Part shown: positions 7,731-11,910 of the stretch, piece by piece
How positions within the stretch are numbered: the first letter of the stretch is position 1
Layout of the letters: the number at the start of each line of letters is the position of its first letter
Source of the DNA: Usnea hakonensis
Lineage: Eukaryota; Ascomycota; Lecanoromycetes; Lecanorales; Parmeliaceae
Length of the DNA stretch: 11,910 nt
Assembly (NCBI GenBank): GCA_013423325.1
Contig: BLJB01000783.1
Coordinates: 1 to 11,910 of the forward strand
Reading direction: 5' to 3'
Translations under genes and position numbers: made by a program
Notes under the pieces: model-generated
Database searches by the model: none
The model's input: the letters and a program-made list of their open reading frames with translations, nothing else
Told to the model about the DNA's origin: nothing

Positions 7731-7907
7731 AAAGCTAATTTAAGTATCGATATATATTTAACTAAAGTTAATATAGAGTTCGATATATATTCGATAATAG
7801 TTAACTTAGAGTTTAATATATACGATAAAAGTTAGCTTATAATTCGATATATATAATAAAAGTTAGCTTATAGTTTAATATATATTTAATATAAGTTAAC
7901 TTATAGC
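7731..7907. repeat. Tandem repeat, alternating 33/31-bp units
   Basis: Units starting AAAGTTA or AAAGCTA and carrying a TTCGATATATAT-like centre begin at 7731, 7764, 7797, 7828, 7859 and 7892 (spacings 33, 33, 31, 31, 33). The last is partial. Variation between units is mainly C/T and G/A, in keeping with RIP. Function unknown. Confidence 0.8.
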
Positions 7908-8169
7908 TAAATACTTATTATTATAAGTTTAATAGTAAGTTAGCGAATTATTAATAAATAATTAATATTAAGAGAATATATATTTAATATATAGATAATA
8001 ATAACTATATTATAGATATTTCTACTACTAGTAGGATTAGTTATATAAATTATATTTTATAATTCTAGTATAAAAATAGATTATTACTACCCCGAATTAA
8101 CCTTTACTTATTACTATCCTTTCTCTCCTACTTTTTTACTAGTAGAATAAAGTACTTTTTTACTTTAAT

Positions 8170-8240
8170 ATCTAATAATTTACAAGTAGCTAGCATAGGC
8201 GTATAATACAATCAATCAATCAATCAAATCTAATAATTTA
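8170..8240. mobile_element. 45-bp unmutated insert with 13-bp flanking duplication
   Basis: ATCTAATAATTTA occurs at 8170-8182 and again, identically, at 8228-8240. Between them (8183-8227) lie 45 bases with normal CA content, including GCATAGGCG and a CAAT microsatellite, in surroundings where CA is nearly absent. The simplest reading is an insertion with duplication of the 13-bp target after RIP had acted. Type of insert unknown: it could be repair filler, a very short transposon remnant or a captured genomic fragment. Confidence 0.6.
8209..8225. repeat. (CAAT)4 microsatellite
   Basis: Four CAAT units in a row ending in CAA, inside the unmutated insert. It retains every CA, so it escaped RIP or arrived afterwards. 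Confidence 0.85.
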
Positions 8241-8584
8241 ATAATCTCTATTATAATAGTTTTATCTAGCTTTAATAATAGTACTTTAATAATTAAATTA
8301 TATTTCTCGCTACTCTTAAAATCCTATATATATATAATATATATAAATAATCGAGTCTTTCTAGATAATAATTAGTATAGAAAAGCCCTATCTATACGGC
8401 TAAAGTATATACGCCTTACTATAATAAACTTGTTAATTTTAAAAGCTACCCGATACTAAGAGGCCCTAGAGTAGTAGTAATTAAGTTAGTTATAGTAATT
8501 AAGCTTTAACTATATAGGTAAGATTTCGAATCTAACTAATAATAAGGATATAGTAGTATTAAATTAAGTATTAGTAGTAGTAGA

Positions 8585-8730
8585 AAAGTTAATTAATTAC
8601 GATAAATTAAATATTAATATTAAGAAAGTTAGCTAATTACGGTAAATCAAATATAGATAGTAGTAGTAAAGTTAACTAATTATAGTAGATTAAGTAGAGT
8701 AGTAGTAAAATTAATTACGATAATCTATAA
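8585..8730. repeat. Tandem repeat, 39-43-bp units
   Basis: Units beginning AAAGTTA(A/G)CTAATTA, or close variants, start at 8585, 8625, 8668 and 8707 (spacings 40, 43, 39), the last being partial, with TAGTAGTAG runs near their ends. Similar TAATTAAG pieces at about 8478-8510 suggest older copies. It lies directly upstream of the LTR at 8761 and does not look like part of it. Confidence 0.7.
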
Positions 8731-8760
8731 ATATATAGTATAGTCTAATCTATAAATATT

Positions 8761-8994
8761 TGTTATGACTACCGTAGGCCTCATAGCCTCATCTACCGAA
8801 GGCTACTATAGGTAGTGGCTCCTACTTCTCTGGCATTATACTAAGTCCTAATTGGGACTAGTCCCAGATCCATATATATAAATAGGCCATATTCACTTAG
8901 ACTTGTATTTACTCAATTTATTCACTTTATATATAATATATTTATATAAATAATAGACTTGTTCAACTATTTATATTTCGCTACTACTATAATA
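8761..8994 (+). repeat. 5' LTR with little RIP damage
   Basis: It starts TGTTATGACTACC and ends CTACTACTATAATA, where TAATA fits a mutated TAACA and so complements the TGTTA start. It retains many CA pairs (CCTCATAGCC, TCTGGCATT, GTCCCAGATCCA), unlike the coding region that follows. It holds a TATA-like promoter at 8873. Length 234 bp. The second LTR is not in the window, so the right border depends on the inverted end and the nearby TGG. Confidence 0.65.
8873..8884 (+). promoter_or_regulatory. TATA-like element of LTR
   Basis: TATATATAAATA in the middle of the LTR, followed by GGCC and a CA-containing stretch that could hold the transcription start (8890-8940). Position and composition fit the U3 promoter of an LTR retrotransposon. 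No experimental evidence can be seen here. Confidence 0.5.
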
Positions 8995-8996
8995 AG

Positions 8997-9008
8997 TGGT
9001 AGTAATAC
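8997..9008 (+). other. Primer-binding-like site
   Basis: TGGTAGTAATAC begins two bases after the LTR end. Primer sites complementary to a tRNA 3' end start with TGG, and TGGTAG matches the complement of initiator-tRNA-type ends CTACCA. The remaining bases may have been changed by RIP, so the tRNA identity is only a suggestion. Confidence 0.5.
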
Positions 9009-9039
9009 TAAGTCGACCACGTTACTAGCCCTTATAGTA

Positions 9040-11835
9040 CCAGACTGGGTCCTACTATTACTATTACTATTACCGTAGTACTATTGCTTCCGCTATACTA
9101 CTTCCTTATTATACTATTACTTTATTACTCTAAATTCGTCTAGTTACTAAAGGCTTTATTAATTAAGTTATTATAATCTTATTTACTATTATCTATACTT
9201 AGTAATCAATATATCTACTATTACCTTTAATTACTCTATTACTTCTTTATATTAATAGCTATTCTAGCTTCCTTATAGTTAGTTTTACGCTCTATCTTAT
9301 CTAACCCTCTTATAGCCCTATTAGGCTATCGAGAGTTAACCCTAGAGCCTTTAATAGCTCTTATTAAGATTATATACTAGATATACGTATTCTATAAGGC
9401 TATTAATAAAGTCTCTAAGATCTTATAAGAGGCTAGTATTATTATATTATACTTTACTTCTAACTACCCTCGCCCTTCTAAAGTAGTTATTATTTAATTA
9501 GATAATTTATTAAGTCTCTACCCCTCTAGTTAAAATAAGGATATAAGCTATCTATATTAATTAGTCTAAACCTTTATATAATATATAATAAATCTTAGAA
9601 AGACTCCTACTTATATATAATTCTTTAAATAATACGAGCCTATAGATATCCGTCTTACTCTTAGTTATACTCTACTAGGATTACTAATATATAGGCTAGT
9701 TAGTCTAAATTTGCCTCTTATTATAATAGATAAAGACGTAATCCGCTATATCGTTAATTTATTAGTTTCTACCGTAATAGAGTAAGTAGTTATACGTCTT
9801 ATTATTAATTCTATTAATACTACTTTTAGGATAACTCCTATCGTATCTATAAAGTAGATTATTAACGATTTAGGCTTTTTTAACCCGAATTATAATAATA
9901 AGATAGTTTATACTAGTACTATAATTAAGTATACTAGAAAAGATACCTTTTTTAGAGATATATATTTATTTATTAATAGAGCTAAGTAACTTAGCGTTAC
10001 TAGAGGCTCTAAAACTATTCGAAATAATCTATAGTTAAGTCTTCGTAGTACTACTTTATTATAATAGACTTCTAAATTATCTAATAATTAACGCTATCTT
10101 ACTACTTATAGTAATAGCCTTAATAAATAGACTAAATAATTTATTAAATATTTTAAATAACCCTCCTTTATAGCTATAGAGTTATTATTAAAAGAATCCT
10201 ATATTATACGAGATACTATTATAAAACGTAAACCTCGAGACTTTATTTAGCGTATACTTCGTACTACTAAAGATATAGGTATTAATAATATATTACTATA
10301 ATTAGATATAATTTATACTAATATTAATCTAAGTCTTTATATATTCCTAGTCCGCCTTATTAAGAGATCTACTATCGACTTCTTTCTATTAGAGCTTAAT
10401 AATAGAAAGTATAAGTAGTAGATATACGCTAGTAGACGAGTTAAATATAGGTCTAATAATAAGATATCTTATTATTTAAATTAGCTATAACGCCTTTAGA
10501 ATTAAGGTTAATATTAGTCTTTATTTTATCTTTAGTAGTAAGCTAGTAGTAATAGTCTACTATATCGCCCTTCTTAGTATAGATAACTATATAAATAGTA
10601 ATATAGTTAGGGTAACTAGTAACATAGTTATAATAATAGACCTCTATTATAGTTAAGGCCTTATAATACTCTACCTCTATATTAATATTAGAGTAATATA
10701 TAACTCTATTAGAGTAATATTAATACTTAGTAATAATAGTGTTAATCGTAGCTATATTAGTTATAGTCGTAATAAGCTTCTAGTTATCTAAATATAAATC
10801 TATATAGTTAGAAGCTATATAGGAACTAGAATTAAGTATAAGATTAAAAAATAGAAGATTATAATAATAGAAATTCTTACCGTAAGCCGTTTATCTTAAA
10901 TATTAAAGTATACTATAATAATATAGCTAATAACTAAGAAAATATATTACTAGTTAATAACTAAAATATCTATTAATAATATAAAGATAATTTCTATAAT
11001 TTCTATTATCGAGATATTTACGAAGATATATAGGCTAATAAAGTATCTATAAAAGGCTTTAACGAGCCTAAAGAGCCTAATAATACTATTAAAGTATATT
11101 TTATAATATTATTAAAAACTATATTAAAGATTACTTCGAAGCCTTCCGTATTTATATATAGATACTATTATACTAAATTTACCTCTAATAATAAGCTATA
11201 TTAGTACCTCTTATATTATTAGAAGCCTATAGTAATATCTATTAAGTTATTATAATAATACTCTAAATATAAAGCTTCTAATATATTTAAGTCTAATATA
11301 TTTTCTATATAAGTTATTAAATCTATTATAATAGATAAACTAGTATCTAGTAAAGCCTTTAGAGGATACTAATTTATTACTATTAAGATCTCTATTATCT
11401 ATTAAGGCCGCTTATACGAATATTACTTTAATATAAGATATACTATATTATTAGTTAATAGAGCCTTCCTTAAGTAGATTATTATTAAAGGAGATATTAA
11501 AATTAAGATTAAATATATATTATTATCTATTAAAGTACGAGGTATTAGTATTAAAAAGTATAATATTTACGAGTATACTATTATTCTAATATATATTTTT
11601 AGTCCTAATAGTAAGGTTACCCTTATTTAATAAGAAATCTATATTATCAATAAGCTTTCTATAAAGGCTCTTATAGATATTAATATTATAAAGCTAGAGG
11701 GTATTATTCTAGATACTAATAAAAATCTTACTATTATCGGATCCTATTAGTCCCTTATAATATTAATATCTATATCTATTAAGGGACCTCGTACTAATAT
11801 ATTAATTATTAATAAAATAAGATATACTATTCTAG
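9040..11835 (+). pseudogene. Gag-protease polyprotein ghost, frame preserved
   Basis: The frame with codon starts divisible by 3 carries all recognisable parts. At 9880-10480 is a capsid-like gag: FFRDIYLFINRAK, then LRSTTLL followed by two stops where relatives have Trp, TSKLSNN, later RDTIIKRKPRDFI and LELNNRKYK followed by two stops. At 11157-11219 is a C2H2-type zinc finger with ligand codons at 11157, 11166, 11205 and 11217. At 11480-11830 is a retropepsin-like region: IKVRGIS, then KALIDIN (11664-11684) and LEGIILD, resembling the A-L-I-G-x-D-I-x-x-P-E-G pattern of fungal element proteases. Stops sit at expected Gln or Trp positions and I see no net frameshift from 9880 onward. The true start is unknown, since ATG would itself become ATA. 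The end is truncated at unmutated DNA. It is non-functional. Confidence 0.87.
11157..11219 (+). pseudogene. C2H2 zinc finger with all ligands turned to Tyr
   Basis: Spacing is exact for C-x2-C-x3-F-x5-L-x2-H-x3-(H/C). The ligand codons are now TAT (11157), TAT (11166), TAC (11205) and TAT (11217), while Phe (TTT, 11178) and Leu (CTA, 11196) of the hydrophobic core are intact, with SNNKL between them. RIP turns TGY (Cys) and CAY (His) into TAY (Tyr), so all four metal ligands being Tyr is explained in one step. Known: fungal retroelement gag proteins often carry one such finger between capsid and protease. It lies in the same frame as both. Confidence 0.85.
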
Positions 11836-11910
11836 TTTGGATTGGATTGGAATTCATACTCGTGTCTATCTAACTATATGAAAGATAATTACGGGAAGCT
11901 CTATAGCAAT
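11836..11910. other. Unmutated right flank
   Basis: TG and CA return abruptly: TTTGGATTGGATTGG, a short GGATT repeat, then CATACTCGTGTC and further ordinary sequence. Extending the gag-protease frame reaches a stop at about 11871. No gene can be recognised in 75 bases. It is either the edge of the repeat island or a younger insertion that cut the element. Confidence 0.6.

Larger units (their letters stand above)
7567..8760. other. Gene-free stretch between two elements
   Basis: I found no gene or retroelement motif on either strand. The stretch opens with a less mutated island (7570-7610) containing a 9-bp direct repeat ATTAATGGG (7590-7598 and 7601-7609) and a possible LTR-like TG start at 7577. 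It then holds a 31/33-bp tandem repeat, a small unmutated insert and a 40-bp tandem repeat, each listed separately. It may be the body of a solo LTR or of an unknown non-coding element. Confidence 0.5.
96..11835. other. RIP-mutated AT-rich block
   Basis: Seen: CA and TG are almost missing (for example none in 10201-10260), TA is very common, and CG and the trinucleotides TCG and CGA remain. The block starts just after a GC-rich stretch at 1-95 and stops at about 11835. Known: RIP in Pezizomycotina changes C to T mainly in CpA on either strand of duplicated DNA. Inferred: the whole block is a repeat island that went through RIP, as in bipartite fungal genomes. Less mutated islands lie at about 2310-2370, 2527-2660, 3030-3130, 4340-4460, 7570-7610, 8183-8227 and 8760-9060. 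These mostly coincide with LTRs or junctions. Confidence 0.93.
8761..11835 (+). mobile_element. LTR retrotransposon, 5' part with gag-protease ghost
   Basis: This begins with a little-mutated LTR (8761-8994), a TGG-initial primer-binding-like site (8997) and then about 2.8 kb of heavily RIP-mutated coding sequence in one frame: N-terminal region, capsid-like gag, C2H2 finger and retropepsin-like region. RT, RNase H, integrase and the 3' LTR are missing because the element stops at about 11835 against unmutated DNA. The domain order resembles gag-protease portions of fungal LTR polyproteins, probably Ty3/Gypsy, but without RT the superfamily is not settled. Confidence 0.85.

Noticed and set aside
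96..11835. Mitochondrial or AT-rich bacterial DNA
   Set aside because: The near absence of CA and TG with CG kept, together with eukaryotic Gypsy chromoviruses carrying chromodomains, points to RIP in nuclear fungal DNA. Mitochondrial DNA would not show this dinucleotide bias.

Overview
The window is a decayed transposon graveyard from a filamentous ascomycete (Pezizomycotina) genome, almost certainly shaped by repeat-induced point mutation (RIP). From about base 96 to 11835 the dinucleotides CA and TG are nearly absent and TA is very abundant, while CG is still present. That is the CpA-to-TpA pattern of RIP, not CpG deamination. The first ~95 bases and the last ~75 bases have ordinary composition, so the AT-rich block has sharp edges. 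No intact protein-coding gene was found. The only long open frame (minus strand, about 3831-4208) lies inside a minisatellite and looks accidental.

Layout: (1) 1-95, GC-rich flank. (2) 96-~460, RIP-mutated DNA with no recognised gene. (3) ~460-2381, plus strand: 5'-truncated Ty3/Gypsy chromovirus, comprising integrase core, integrase C-terminal module, chromodomain, polypurine tract and 3' LTR. The pol frame has in-frame stops but no net frameshift. (4) 2527-4459: complete small LTR element with 183-bp LTRs and a 5-bp ATTTA target-site duplication. It has no recognisable pol and carries a 92-117 bp minisatellite; the polypurine tract suggests minus orientation. (5) 4514-~7566, minus strand: a second Ty3/Gypsy chromovirus with RT, RNase H, integrase, chromodomain and 3' LTR, frames interrupted by indels, truncated in the middle of RT. 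(6) ~7567-8760: no gene; two families of short tandem repeats and a 45-bp unmutated insert flanked by a 13-bp direct duplication. (7) 8761-11835, plus strand: 5' LTR, primer-binding-like site and a long gag-protease reading-frame ghost with capsid-like region, C2H2 zinc finger and retropepsin-like region. It ends abruptly at unmutated DNA. (8) 11836-11910: unmutated flank.

The protein calls come from translating frames through the stop codons and reading TAA/TAG as former Gln or Trp codons. They rest on motif spacing that I checked by position: D,D-35-E in both integrases, C-x2-C-x12-H-x3-(H/C) in the zinc finger, and E-to-D spacing in RNase H. The elements do not form a working pathway. They are successive insertions, and their different mutation loads suggest several ages. 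The most unusual items are the small LTR element with its hairpin-rich, vaguely tRNA-like LTR, and the apparent post-RIP insertion at 8183-8227.
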